Assembly (NCBI GenBank): GCA_002790835.1
Contig: PFVX01000017.1
Span: 1-53,367, forward strand
Length of the DNA: 53,367 nt
Direction: 5' to 3'
From: a bacterium CG_4_9_14_3_um_filter_65_15
GTDB lineage: Bacteria > Krumholzibacteriota > Krumholzibacteriia > LZORAL124-64-63
The position numbers were made by a program, and so were the translations under genes. This document shows, piece after piece, positions 43,798 through 51,907 of the stretch (within the stretch, counting starts at the first letter, position 1; each line of letters starts with the position of its first letter). The notes beneath the pieces are model-generated. The model was not told where the DNA came from. It saw only the letters and a program-made list of their open reading frames with translations, and did not search any database.

Positions 43798-45981
43798 ATG
43801 GAAGATTTTGCTCCCTACCCGCCGCCGTTCCGCCTGGACGGACGGCTCGTGCAGCCGGATCTGAACCGGATCGACGGACCCGAGGGGCCGGTGCGGATGG
43901 AGCCGCGAATCATGCAGGTGCTTCTGGTGCTGGTGCAGCAGCCGGGGAAAGTGATTCCCCGCGAGGTGATCCTCGAGAGGGTCTGGTCGGACCAGATCGT
44001 GGGCGAGGAGAATCTGACGCGGGCCATCTCGGAGTTGCGTCGGATCTTTGGTGACGATCCCCGGCGGTCTCGCGTCATCGAAACCATCCGCAACCACGGC
44101 TATCGCATCATCGCGGACATCGAACCAGTGGCCGACCCAAGCGCGGGAGAAGCCGAACGCGACGCGCCGCCGGAAATGCCGGGCGGCGGTGAACCGGCGT
44201 CCAGGACATCCCGGGGCCCGGGTCGCGGCAAGTGGTTGATCCCCGCCGTGGCGGTCATGCTGGCTGTGGTCCTGTTCTGGAGGGTGCGATCGCCCCAGGC
44301 GCCGGAGCAGGGAGGACGGGAGTTCTGGTCCGGTCCCGCGGTGCCCTTGACATCGTTTCCCGGAGGGGAGCGACACCCCGCCCTGTCGCCCGACGGTCGC
44401 CGAGTGGCGTTCGTGTGGGTCGGCGCGGATATGCCACCCGGCTGCATCAGCGCCTTGTCCATCAAGCAGCGCGACGCCGAAGCATCCCTGCGTTTGACGG
44501 GGGAGTCCGGTTGGTGCGCCTGGCCCGTCTGGTCTCCCGACGGCCAGATGTTGGCCTACGTCCAGGGCGGCGAGGACGGCATCGCCCTGTGCAGCGTGGC
44601 CGCCCTGGGGGGCGCAGTGAGGATCCTGTATCGGAGCCGGGATTTGATCGAAGGGGTGGATTGGTCTCCCGATGGTGCCACGTTGGTTTTTTCCGCCCGG
44701 GAGGAGGAATCCGGCACCCACAAACTCATGAGCCTGGACTATCAAGCCATGACCATAGCGGAATTACAGGTTTCCCGGGAAATCGAAGGGGAGGATCTCC
44801 AGCCCCGTTTCGACCCGGTGGGAGCGGATCTGGCCTGGATCCACCGGGATCCCGGCGGGGGGTTTTCCCTGCGCCGCGGCAAACCGGATGGCCGTTCCTC
44901 GGTGGAGCTCGCGTCCGGTTTGGGCCCATTGAGCGGGTTGGCCTGGCTGCCCGACGGCGGGCATCTGGTGTTCGGCGCCGCCGGTGGTCCGGCTCGTTTG
45001 TGGACGGTCGCATCGGAAGGGCAAGACCTGAGACCCCTGGATACGGGTCCCGAGTACGCCATGACCCCATCGGTGGCCCGTCTTACCGGGGATCTGGCTT
45101 TCGCCCAGGTGAGGATGGACCGGGACCTGGTCCGGATTCAGGTGGTGAGCCGGGATCCCTGGAAACTGGAAACTCGATCCCTGGCTCCTTCCACCCGCGG
45201 GGAACTGACCGGGGAATTCAGCCCGGACGGAACCCGCATCGCCCTGGTTTCGGCGCGCTCCGGCCACCCGGAAATCTGGTTGGCCGGCGCGGACGGGTCG
45301 GATCTGATGCGTCTGACGGATTTGCAGGGGGCGGCGGTGAGTCGGCTGCGATGGTCGCCCGCCGGAGACAGAATCGCCTTTCAGGTAGCCGGGCAGGGAC
45401 AGGATTCGGTTCTGACCATCTCCACAGCGGGAGGAAGGCCTCGTTCGGTACCCTTGCCCGGTCCGCGGGCGGCCCTGTCGGGATGGATGCCGGGAGGCGA
45501 GGCCTTGATCGTGGCCGTGCGGACCGGGTCCGATTGGCGGCTTCAGCGGATCCCGCTTTCCGCGGAAAATCACCATGGATCCAAAGCGGTCTCCCTGCTC
45601 ACGCTTCCGGCCACTTCAGGAGCGATCGGGGGAGGGGGCCACATTCTCTACTTCACCCGGCCCGAACAGCCGGGCCTCTGGAAGACCCATCTGCCCGAGG
45701 GGGATCCCGAGCTGGTGATTCCCGACCTTTCTTTGCTGGACCAGGGACATTGGCGTCTGGTGGGGGACCATGTGGCCTGGGTGCAAAGGATTGCGGGCCG
45801 TCCCTTCCTGGTCTGGAAAAATATGGAAGGGGGTGGGGAGTCGATTGTGGCGGATTTGCCGGGCCTGGGGGTCGGCGGATTGGCCGTGGCACCCGGTGGC
45901 GCCGCCATTCTCTATCCCCGCGAGCGGATTGCGGCGGCGGATATCATGTTCATGGCGGCTTCAGACAAGAAAAACCAATAA
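43798..45981 (+). CDS. CadC-like transcriptional regulator: wHTH, membrane helix and external beta-propeller
   Basis: A 727-residue one-component membrane regulator. Residues about 10-107 are an OmpR/PhoB-type winged helix (RMEPRIMQVLLVLVQQPGKV, NLTRAISELRRIFGD, VIETIRNHGYRI). A Pro/Gly-rich linker leads to a membrane helix at about 145-161. The remaining 560 residues are a TolB/PD40-like propeller (HPALSPDGRRVAFVW, APSTRGELTGEFSPDGTRI and similar) facing the periplasm. DNA binding would therefore respond to an external ligand or protein. ATG 43798 has AAAGG upstream; GTG 43783 is possible. Two-domain relatives are frequent in FCB-type genomes. Targets are unknown. Confidence 0.9.
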   Translation: MEDFAPYPPPFRLDGRLVQPDLNRIDGPEGPVRMEPRIMQVLLVLVQQPGKVIPREVILERVWSDQIVGEENLTRAISELRRIFGDDPRRSRVIETIRNHGYRIIADIEPVADPSAGEAERDAPPEMPGGGEPASRTSRGPGRGKWLIPAVAVMLAVVLFWRVRSPQAPEQGGREFWSGPAVPLTSFPGGERHPALSPDGRRVAFVWVGADMPPGCISALSIKQRDAEASLRLTGESGWCAWPVWSPDGQMLAYVQGGEDGIALCSVAALGGAVRILYRSRDLIEGVDWSPDGATLVFSAREEESGTHKLMSLDYQAMTIAELQVSREIEGEDLQPRFDPVGADLAWIHRDPGGGFSLRRGKPDGRSSVELASGLGPLSGLAWLPDGGHLVFGAAGGPARLWTVASEGQDLRPLDTGPEYAMTPSVARLTGDLAFAQVRMDRDLVRIQVVSRDPWKLETRSLAPSTRGELTGEFSPDGTRIALVSARSGHPEIWLAGADGSDLMRLTDLQGAAVSRLRWSPAGDRIAFQVAGQGQDSVLTISTAGGRPRSVPLPGPRAALSGWMPGGEALIVAVRTGSDWRLQRIPLSAENHHGSKAVSLLTLPATSGAIGGGGHILYFTRPEQPGLWKTHLPEGDPELVIPDLSLLDQGHWRLVGDHVAWVQRIAGRPFLVWKNMEGGGESIVADLPGLGVGGLAVAPGGAAILYPRERIAAADIMFMAASDKKNQ

Positions 45982-46384
45982 ATTAAGTTATTGAATTAAT
46001 TACAGTTACTTATATCGCGGTAATCTTAAGGTTTTCCCAAGGTATTCCTCAGGCCCCCGATCCATGCAAAACCCTTACCTGCCTTCGACGAGCAGCCGGT
46101 TTACCCGCCGGCAAGCCCAAGAAGCTGGAGGTCGGTAGCGGTCTGGTTTCGGTTTCGGCAAACCCGGGGTTCCATCCACCTGGTCGCCAAGAGAATCCCG
46201 ATGCTGGATCCGGTCCGAATGGACCGAGAGAATTCCGGGAAACATGCCCCCCTGGATCCTTGAGGAAAATTCGGACAGACCGCCCGACCTCCGGTGGACC
46301 ATGCCCTCTTCCTGCCGGCTCGGGTGAAATCGCGTTTCCGATCCCCCTCGGCCAGCGATTCCGACCGGCAGGATTTCCTCCCCT
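45982..46384. other. 403-bp gap without a recognised gene
   Basis: It lies between two convergent genes. The first 60 bases are AT-rich with a weak inverted repeat near 45980-46001 that could end the CadC-like transcript. The rest is GC-rich; open frames in it lack ribosome sites and family features. No riboswitch or small RNA could be recognised. Confidence 0.4.
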
Positions 46385-47242
46385 TCACCCTCCCAGGTAT
46401 TCGGCGAGAACGGCCCCTTCGGCCCCGGCCCTGATTTTGGCGAAGGCGCGGTTGCGGATCTGGCGAACCCTTTCCCGCGACAGGCCGATTCGGGCGCCGA
46501 TGCCCTCCAGGGACAGGCTTTCGCCCGGGCCCAGGCCATAGTAGCGCTCGATGATGTTCCGCTCCCGGGGGTCGAGATCCCGGAGGGCCCGCCTCAGGTA
46601 TTCACCCAGGGTCTTTTGATCGAAGCCTTCAGCTTGGTTGATGGCCCGGGGATCGGCCAGGATTTCCACCAGTGAAGGTTGATCATCGCTGCCGTCATGG
46701 TGCAGATCCAGGCAGGGGCGATCGGTCGCGCGAATGCTTTCCACAATTTCCGGCTCGATATCCATCAGCCGGGCCAGTTCCTCGGTCGGCACCGGCCCCT
46801 GACGCTCCTGCGCCAGTTCGCGCTCGAGGCGGGCCATGCGGGAAGCCTCCCGGACGCGATTGGCGGGCAGGCGCACGGTCCGGGTCTTGTCCTGCAGGGC
46901 GGTCTGGATGGACTGCCTGATCCACCAGACGGCATAGGTCACGAAGCGGAACTCCCGGCGCTCATCGAAGCGTTTGGCGGCGGTGATCAGCCCCACATTG
47001 CCTTCGGCGATGAGGTCCATCATGGACAACCCGCGGCCCCGGAACCGTTTGGCCACGCTGACGACGAAGCGCAGGTTGGCGTTGATCAACCGGTCGAGGG
47101 CATCCTGGTCTCCACCCCGGATGAGGCGAGCCAGTTCCCATTCCTCCTGCGGAGCCAGCAGGTCGTAGTGCCCGATGGTGTGCAGATAGTGCTTGAGCGC
47201 GGGATCCTGGCGGCGGTCGTGGTTGAGTTCGGTTTCAAACAT
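46385..47242 (-). CDS. RNA polymerase sigma-70 factor, RpoD/RpoS-like (group 2 type)
   Basis: A 285-residue sigma factor of the primary-like class. Region 1.2 (DPALKHYLHTIGHYDLLAPQ) is at about 14-33. Region 2 carries ANLRFVVSVAKRFRGRGLSM and DLIAEGNVGLITAAKRFDER, with the promoter-melting core FVTYAVWWIRQSIQTAL. Region 3 (about 130-190) and region 4.2 (SLEGIGARIGLSRERVRQIRN) follow. It lacks region 1.1 and is short, so it is more likely an RpoS-like alternative than the housekeeping factor. ATG 47242 follows GAGGAA. It is divergent from the Cys-rich protein gene with a 274-base gap. Confidence 0.94.
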   Translation of the reverse strand: MFETELNHDRRQDPALKHYLHTIGHYDLLAPQEEWELARLIRGGDQDALDRLINANLRFVVSVAKRFRGRGLSMMDLIAEGNVGLITAAKRFDERREFRFVTYAVWWIRQSIQTALQDKTRTVRLPANRVREASRMARLERELAQERQGPVPTEELARLMDIEPEIVESIRATDRPCLDLHHDGSDDQPSLVEILADPRAINQAEGFDQKTLGEYLRRALRDLDPRERNIIERYYGLGPGESLSLEGIGARIGLSRERVRQIRNRAFAKIRAGAEGAVLAEYLGG

Positions 47243-47428
47243 GGTTCGTTCCTCACTTGGCCTGGCCCGATAATCCGGGCCCCGGTGTCCATCCCTTTCA
47301 GGGGATATATGCACGTCGGGTCTCGAGTGTGAGTGGCCGCGGGAGGGAGGTTATTACAATAAAAAGAGCGAGACTCTTGCCGATCAGGGAACTAAACGTA
47401 TTGTGAAATGGTAGGAATAAGTCTGGTC

Positions 47429-47452
47429 CCCCGAAATTGAACAAATTCGGGG
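47429..47452 (+). promoter_or_regulatory. Hairpin in the leader of the Cys-rich protein gene
   Basis: A 7-bp stem, CCCCGAA with TTCGGGG, and an AT-rich loop of 10 bases, about 65 bases before the ATG. It lies in the probable 5' leader and could control stability or translation; no known riboswitch fits. Confidence 0.35.
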
Positions 47453-47516
47453 CTGCTGCCTTGTCATCAACGAGTTGAACCTGTGGGTTTTGTCCCCAGG
47501 AGGAAAGGAAACCGCC

Positions 47517-48035
47517 ATGAAGCGCTTCTCCCTGATCATGCTGGCCCTGCTGGCAGCCCTGAGCCTGGCCTCGACTTCCGTCCTGGCCGGTGACGGCCAC
47601 TGTACCAAGGTCGCCGGCGACAAGTCGGCTTGCGCCGCTTCCGCCGGCGACAAAGCGGCATGCGCCGCATCCTGCAAAGACAAGGCGGCTTGCTCCGCCT
47701 CTTCCGCCTGCAAGGACAAGGAATCCTGCTCCGCGGCCGACCAGGCCGCCTGTAAGACCGCCATGGCCGGCATGGACAAATGCTGCGCCGCCGCCCTCAA
47801 GGACGGCAAGGGTTGCGGTGGCAAGGATGCCGCCGCCCTGAAGGCCGATTTCGGCAAGAAGGTCGATGAGGCCAAGGTCGGCATGGCCGTCAAGGCCGGC
47901 ATGGGCAAGTGCTGCGCCACCGCCGCCGTCGACGGCAAGGGTTGCTGCGGCAAGGACGCCGCCGCCACCAAGGCCGCCTTCGACAAGAAGGTGACCTCGG
48001 CTTCCAAGGAAGTGGCTTCCGCCGACGCCAAGTAG
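47517..48035 (+). CDS. Exported Cys/Ala/Lys-rich repeat protein
   Basis: A 172-residue protein with a signal peptide (residues 1-24, LASTSVLA). The mature part has 15 Cys. The first half repeats a short unit of the type AGDKAACAAS or CKDKAACSAS. The second half contains two copies of a longer unit: GMDKCCAAALKDGKGCGGKD and GMGKCCATAAVDGKGCCGKD, each followed by an A/K-rich helix ending near KK. No known family is recognised. Cys density and CC pairs suggest metal binding or disulfide-linked assembly in the envelope. AGGAGG lies 12 bases before ATG, with AAAGGAAA closer. A strong terminator follows. Confidence 0.85.
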   Translation: MKRFSLIMLALLAALSLASTSVLAGDGHCTKVAGDKSACAASAGDKAACAASCKDKAACSASSACKDKESCSAADQAACKTAMAGMDKCCAAALKDGKGCGGKDAAALKADFGKKVDEAKVGMAVKAGMGKCCATAAVDGKGCCGKDAAATKAAFDKKVTSASKEVASADAK

Positions 48036-48058
48036 TCGCAGCCATTCGGTCAGACCAG

Positions 48059-48089
48059 GGTCCCGGCTCACTGGGCCGGGACCTTTTTT
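48059..48089 (+). terminator. Rho-independent terminator after the Cys-rich protein gene
   Basis: A perfect 9-bp stem (48059-48067 with 48075-48083) with a 7-base loop, then six T (48084-48089). It is textbook in form. Confidence 0.92.
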
Positions 48090-48157
48090 GTACCCGACAG
48101 GCCAAAAGTCCTTGATACTCCGCCGGGGGACGGGATTCCAACAGCTGGAGGGCGAAG

Positions 48158-49558
48158 ATGCGACTGACATTCCACGGCGCGGCCGGCACGGTGACCGGCT
48201 CACGGCATCTCCTGGAAACCGGCGACCAGCGCGTCCTGGTCGATTGCGGGCTCTTCCAGGGTTTGAAATCATTGCGACGCCTGAACTGGGAGACGCCCGG
48301 CTTCGAGCCCGGTTTCCTGGACCGAGTGGTCCTGACCCATGCCCATATTGATCACACCGGCTTTGTGCCGCGTCTGATGCAATACGGTTTTCGGGGGCCG
48401 ATCCATTGCACCGAACCCACGGCGGAATTGCTGGAGCTCATGCTCATGGATTCGGCCCACCTGCAGGAGGAAGATGCGGCCTGGGCCAACAAGAAGGGGT
48501 TTTCGAAACACCACCCCGCCGAACCGCTCTACACCTCGTTGGATGCCCTGCATGCCTTGAAGCTGGTGCGCCCGGAACCCTATCGCAAATGGCTGGACCT
48601 GGGTCCGGGGCTGCGCATGAAGTACCATAACTCGGGACACATCCTGGGGGCGGCCTTCGTGGAGTTCCGCGTGCGCGAAGACGGGGCCGCAGGGGTCAAC
48701 CCCGGCGAAAAGACTATTGTCTTCAGCGGCGACGTAGGCCGCTACGCCGTGCCCTTGCATGTGGATCCCGAGCCGATGCCGGCGTGCGACGTCCTGGTCA
48801 TCGAGTCGACCTACGGCAACCGGCTGCACGATCACGAACCGGTCCAGGAGCAGATCGGCGAGGATTTCCGGCGCACGGTGCACAAGCGCGGGGTGGTCCT
48901 GATCCCCAGCTTCGCGGTCGGTCGCACCCAGCTGGTGGGCTTGATCCTGCGGCACCTGATGTCCGACGGGGAACTGGCCGAAGTGCCCATCCACATCGAC
49001 AGCCCCATGGCCATCGACGCGACGCTGATCTACTCGCGCCACCTCTACGACCAGAACCTGGACGAGGACATCACCGCCGACGGCCGCAACCGTCTGTTCC
49101 CCCGCAAGGTCCACCTGCACCGCACGGTCCACGAGTCCAAGCAGCTCAATCATCTGCCGGGTCCGCGCGTGATCATCGCGGCCAGCGGGATGATGACCGG
49201 TGGGCGCATCCTGCACCACCTGGTGCGCCGGCTTTCGGACCCCCACAACCTCGTGCTCCTCTCGGGATACCAGGCCGTCGGGACGCGCGGGCGGAGTCTG
49301 CAGGACGGGGCCGACCACCTGCGCATCCACGGGCAGGATGTTCCCGTGAAGGCTCAGGTCGGGACCATCCAGGGACTGAGCAGCCACGCGGACCGGGACG
49401 AGTTGATGCGCTGGGTTGCGTCGGCGCCCGAGCCCCCGCGCCGGATCTTCGTGGTGCACGGGGAGCCGGAGCAGGCGACTCACCTGGCCGGACTTCTGGA
49501 GCAGGCCACAGGAGCCGCGGTCACGGTCCCGGTTCTCAAGGAGAGCTTCACCTTATAA
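48158..49558 (+). CDS. Beta-CASP metallo-beta-lactamase-fold RNA-processing nuclease
   Basis: A 466-residue MBL-fold hydrolase with a beta-CASP insert and C-terminal RMMBL part. The metal motif is H61-x-H63-x-D65-H66 in THAHIDHTG. Further ligands are expected in YHNSGHILGAAFVEF and IVFSGDVGRY. The beta-CASP portion runs about 210-400 (VESTYGNRLH at its entry, SPMAIDATLIY, and the motif ASGMMTGGRILHHL). GLSSHADRDELMRW and FVVHGEPEQ complete the lactamase half. It resembles archaeal and bacterial CPSF-like enzymes that cut RNA. GGAGGG lies close to ATG 48158. It is probably independent of its neighbours. Confidence 0.93.
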   Translation: MRLTFHGAAGTVTGSRHLLETGDQRVLVDCGLFQGLKSLRRLNWETPGFEPGFLDRVVLTHAHIDHTGFVPRLMQYGFRGPIHCTEPTAELLELMLMDSAHLQEEDAAWANKKGFSKHHPAEPLYTSLDALHALKLVRPEPYRKWLDLGPGLRMKYHNSGHILGAAFVEFRVREDGAAGVNPGEKTIVFSGDVGRYAVPLHVDPEPMPACDVLVIESTYGNRLHDHEPVQEQIGEDFRRTVHKRGVVLIPSFAVGRTQLVGLILRHLMSDGELAEVPIHIDSPMAIDATLIYSRHLYDQNLDEDITADGRNRLFPRKVHLHRTVHESKQLNHLPGPRVIIAASGMMTGGRILHHLVRRLSDPHNLVLLSGYQAVGTRGRSLQDGADHLRIHGQDVPVKAQVGTIQGLSSHADRDELMRWVASAPEPPRRIFVVHGEPEQATHLAGLLEQATGAAVTVPVLKESFTL

Positions 49559-49613
49559 TCGGGTATTAACCCGGCGGGGTTGCGGCCGATAGATTGGCGG
49601 GAAAGGTGCCGTC

Positions 49614-50024
49614 ATGCCGCAAAGATTTTGCCACCATCTGGAAGAGTACGGGGTCCTGTTCACCCGGGCCGAAGCCGCCTACGAGGCGTTCAACGCCATG
49701 GTGGACCGGGCGGTATCCGAGGAGGACACCGCCGAACTGAAGCGGGCCCTGGATAAGGCTCTGGAGGATTGGCAGCGGGAAACCCGCACGCTGAGGACAG
49801 CCTTCCAGGAACTCCATGCACAAGGCAAGATCGTGTTGCCCCGCAACGCGTTGTCTGGTAATCGTCCCACTTCCGAACACCCGGGCCTTTCCAAATGCGC
49901 CGAGTGCCGGCACCCCGTACCCCGCCTGGAATTTTCCGAGTGGCAGATCGCCCACAACGGAGCCGTCAATTTCCGGGGTGAGGAACTCGATCTGGATAAC
50001 ACCGAACTGGCTCTCGTGAAATGA
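49614..50024 (+). CDS. Small hypothetical protein with one CxxC motif
   Basis: A 136-residue cytoplasmic protein. Residues about 10-75 look helical and charged (ELKRALDKALEDWQRETRTL). A CAECRHPVP motif at about 94-102 gives one CxxC pair, then a short beta-like tail. A full zinc ribbon would need a second pair, which I do not see, so it may bind metal as a dimer. The family is not recognised. It starts 55 bases after the beta-CASP gene on the same strand and may share its transcript. Confidence 0.6.
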   Translation: MPQRFCHHLEEYGVLFTRAEAAYEAFNAMVDRAVSEEDTAELKRALDKALEDWQRETRTLRTAFQELHAQGKIVLPRNALSGNRPTSEHPGLSKCAECRHPVPRLEFSEWQIAHNGAVNFRGEELDLDNTELALVK

Positions 50025-50089
50025 TGCCCCCTGCTGCTATTGAAATCGTATAAAAACCCCAGATTATAAGATTAATTTTGATGAATCAC

Positions 50090-50118
50090 TTGATGTTTCC
50101 CACAAAAACGAGTATAAT
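50090..50118 (+). promoter_or_regulatory. Sigma-70-type promoter of the first A/B unit
   Basis: TTGATG (50090-50095) and a perfect TATAAT (50113-50118) are separated by 17 bases, in an AT-rich gap after the CxxC protein. It would give a leader of about 180 bases to the first A-type gene. Confidence 0.7.
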
Positions 50119-50158
50119 CCATCCTGATTGAGATCCCGATGGGATTCGTCAATCGCCA

Positions 50159-50284
50159 TGGTTGGGTTCATTGGGGGATATACCCAACCACTTCTGGATC
50201 AACAAGAAAAGTGCAATAGTGGCGGAGAATTCCCTCTCTGCCCATCAGTCGGTTGCTGTGGCCCCACCACACAAATCCGCAACC
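50159..50284 (+). promoter_or_regulatory. Structured 5' leader of the first A/B unit
   Basis: Two stem-loops are visible between promoter and start. The first is a 9-bp perfect stem (50159-50167 with 50182-50190). The second is a two-part stem: GGTTGC 50251-50256 with GCAACC 50279-50284, continued inward by TGTGG with CCACA. The second ends at the AGAGGA ribosome-site candidate. Translational control or RNA stability is inferred; no known riboswitch class is recognised. Confidence 0.35.
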
Positions 50285-50305
50285 AGAGGAAAGACGGGGG
50301 CGAAC

Positions 50306-50971
50306 ATGACCAAATGGAAAATGACATCTGTGGTGCTCACGGGGCTGCTGGCCGGCCTTTTGGCCTTGCCGGTGGTTGCCCAGACCGCCCAGATCGACTA
50401 TGTCGGATTCGGTTTCGAGACCGGAGGAATCCTCCCCAGTAACCCGGGGGACGAACTGGTGATCGAAGCGGTCGCCGGCAATGCGGACACGAAATTCGCG
50501 GTTGATCTCGGTGTGACCGAGTTGACCTTCCACGTCAGCGGTCTGGTCAGCGCGGGCCAGGTGGTCAGTGGTGGCGTCACCAGCATCAACTACACCGGGG
50601 GCATGCTGGAGATTTATCGGGACGGGGCCAAGAACGCCGATTGGGGAATCAATCCCCCCAACCCTTCGGCGCCTTCAACCTTCACCGACGGGACCCTGTT
50701 CTTCCAGGGTGAGTTCACCAATTTCACCCTGTACTTCGCCTCCGGCGGCTACGGTTCCTTCGTGGGCGACCTCAACGGTCTCGGCGGGGACATGATCGAC
50801 GGCAGCTGCAGCAATTGCGTCTACACCTGGTCCGGTGCGTTCAGTCCCGAGTCGGGCGCCCAGATTCCTACCGGTTACAATCTTCAGATCGACGGCGTGT
50901 TTCAGATCGATTCCACCGTCGACGATGAAGTGACCAGCTGGGGTTCCGTGAAGGCTTTGTTCAATGACTGA
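50306..50971 (+). CDS. Exported A-type protein of the duplicated cassette (copy 1)
   Basis: A 221-residue protein with a signal peptide (1-25, ending LPVVAQ). The mature N-terminus, IDYVGFGFETGGILPS, is shared with copy 2. The centre holds NYTGGMLEIYRDG, NADWG and STFTDGTLFF. A CxxC motif (CSNCVYTW) follows, then YNLQIDGVFQIDS and the terminal tag SWGSVKALFND. It looks all-beta. No known family is recognised. Its structured leader and promoter lie upstream, and the B-type gene follows 48 bases on. Copy 2 (51908-52567) is similar over its whole length, including the CxxC. Function is unknown; an exported surface protein is likely. Confidence 0.85.
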   Translation: MTKWKMTSVVLTGLLAGLLALPVVAQTAQIDYVGFGFETGGILPSNPGDELVIEAVAGNADTKFAVDLGVTELTFHVSGLVSAGQVVSGGVTSINYTGGMLEIYRDGAKNADWGINPPNPSAPSTFTDGTLFFQGEFTNFTLYFASGGYGSFVGDLNGLGGDMIDGSCSNCVYTWSGAFSPESGAQIPTGYNLQIDGVFQIDSTVDDEVTSWGSVKALFND

Positions 50972-51019
50972 CAACCGGTTGGGCGCCTCGTTGCGATGCG
51001 CCCGGGAAGGGATAGACTC

Positions 51020-51637
51020 ATGAAGAACTTGTTGATGATCCTGCTGGTTGTCTCGGTCGCGGCGATGTCCGTGTCCGCGGGTGCCCAGCAACTGTTCGAC
51101 TTCAATGGCCAGGCCCTTTTGCCCGCCAGTGTGGGTGGTAGCTTGACCATGTACAGCGAGGTGTTCGACGCCTCGCCCGCCGTGACGCCGATTCCCCTGG
51201 ACTTCGCCAACTACCAGTACACCCTGGTGGTCCAAGGCCTGACCCTGGACGTCGATGGTTTCACGCAGGCTTACAGCGGCGGCACCATCACCCTGTACGA
51301 GGACGCCGGCACGGTGGCCGACTTCGGCAGTCCGGCGACGTTTACCGATGGTACGGCCATCCTGATCGGGACCTTCCCGACCCTGAGCCGGACGGTTTTC
51401 CCCGGCGGGATCGGTTCGGTTGCCGGAACGGTAGACTGGACCGGCGGCACGCACTTTGACGACATCGCGCCGGAAGACCAGCCGAACTGGACGTTCCTGA
51501 GCGGCACCCACAACGGTGTCGACCAGGCCGAGCCCGGTTACGACGAGATGTGGGATGGCAAGGTCGAACCCAAGGAGCCGATCGTGGCCGACACGGCCTC
51601 TTCGTTCGGCTCGGTCAAGGCTTTGTTCCGCGACTGA
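51020..51637 (+). CDS. Exported B-type protein of the duplicated cassette (copy 1)
   Basis: A 205-residue protein with a signal peptide (1-22, ending SVSAGA) and a mature start QQLFDFNGQALLP. The centre, AYSGGTITLYEDAG, VADFG and ATFTDGTAILIGTF, matches the A-type pattern. TPIPLDFANYQYTLVVQG is shared with copy 2. EPGYDEMWDGKVEPKEPIV leads to the terminal tag SFGSVKALFRD. There is no Cys pair. GGAAGGGA precedes ATG 51020. It follows the A-type gene in one transcript and ends before a strong terminator. A and B are diverged relatives, so an interacting pair or heteropolymer is possible. Confidence 0.85.
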   Translation: MKNLLMILLVVSVAAMSVSAGAQQLFDFNGQALLPASVGGSLTMYSEVFDASPAVTPIPLDFANYQYTLVVQGLTLDVDGFTQAYSGGTITLYEDAGTVADFGSPATFTDGTAILIGTFPTLSRTVFPGGIGSVAGTVDWTGGTHFDDIAPEDQPNWTFLSGTHNGVDQAEPGYDEMWDGKVEPKEPIVADTASSFGSVKALFRD

Positions 51638-51658
51638 ACAATCTGCACGGATGCAACG

Positions 51659-51692
51659 GAGAGGGGTTCGAAACAGGAACCCCTCTCTTTTT
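51659..51692 (+). terminator. Rho-independent terminator of the first A/B unit
   Basis: A perfect 11-bp stem (51659-51669 with 51677-51687) with a 7-base loop, then five T (51688-51692). It separates the two duplicated units. Confidence 0.92.
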
Positions 51693-51765
51693 GGACCCTT
51701 CACCATGTTTCGTCGGATATTCTGGGTCATTGTCCTGATTATTTGGGAATTATTCTTAAATGATG

Positions 51766-51794
51766 TTGATTATCGTCGGGTATGATGCTAATCT
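51766..51794 (+). promoter_or_regulatory. Candidate promoter of the second A/B unit
   Basis: TTGATT (51766-51771) and TAATCT (51789-51794) are 17 bases apart. A TGC just before the second box resembles an extended -10 element. It is in the AT-rich gap after the terminator. Confidence 0.5.
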
Positions 51795-51907
51795 GGAAAG
51801 GAATCTCGCCTGAAAAGACCTCACGGTCCCTGCAACTGTCGCCCGTGTCAACGAAGCGCGGGCCGGGGGACGATAATACTGGGATTGGAAGTTCCGGGGG
51901 TTTGACC

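Noticed and set aside
46125-46215. GGTAGC and GGCAAACC boxes recalling a c-di-GMP riboswitch
   Set aside because: The boxes are in the wrong order, the supporting stems are absent, and no plus-strand gene follows for over 1.2 kb.
46075-46539. 154-codon minus-strand open frame over the sigma factor 3' end
   Set aside because: Out of frame with the sigma gene, Pro/Gly/Arg-rich, no ribosome site.
51661-51685. GGTTCGAAAC resembling a tRNA T-arm
   Set aside because: It is the loop side of the terminator after B1; no acceptor, D or anticodon arm exists around it.
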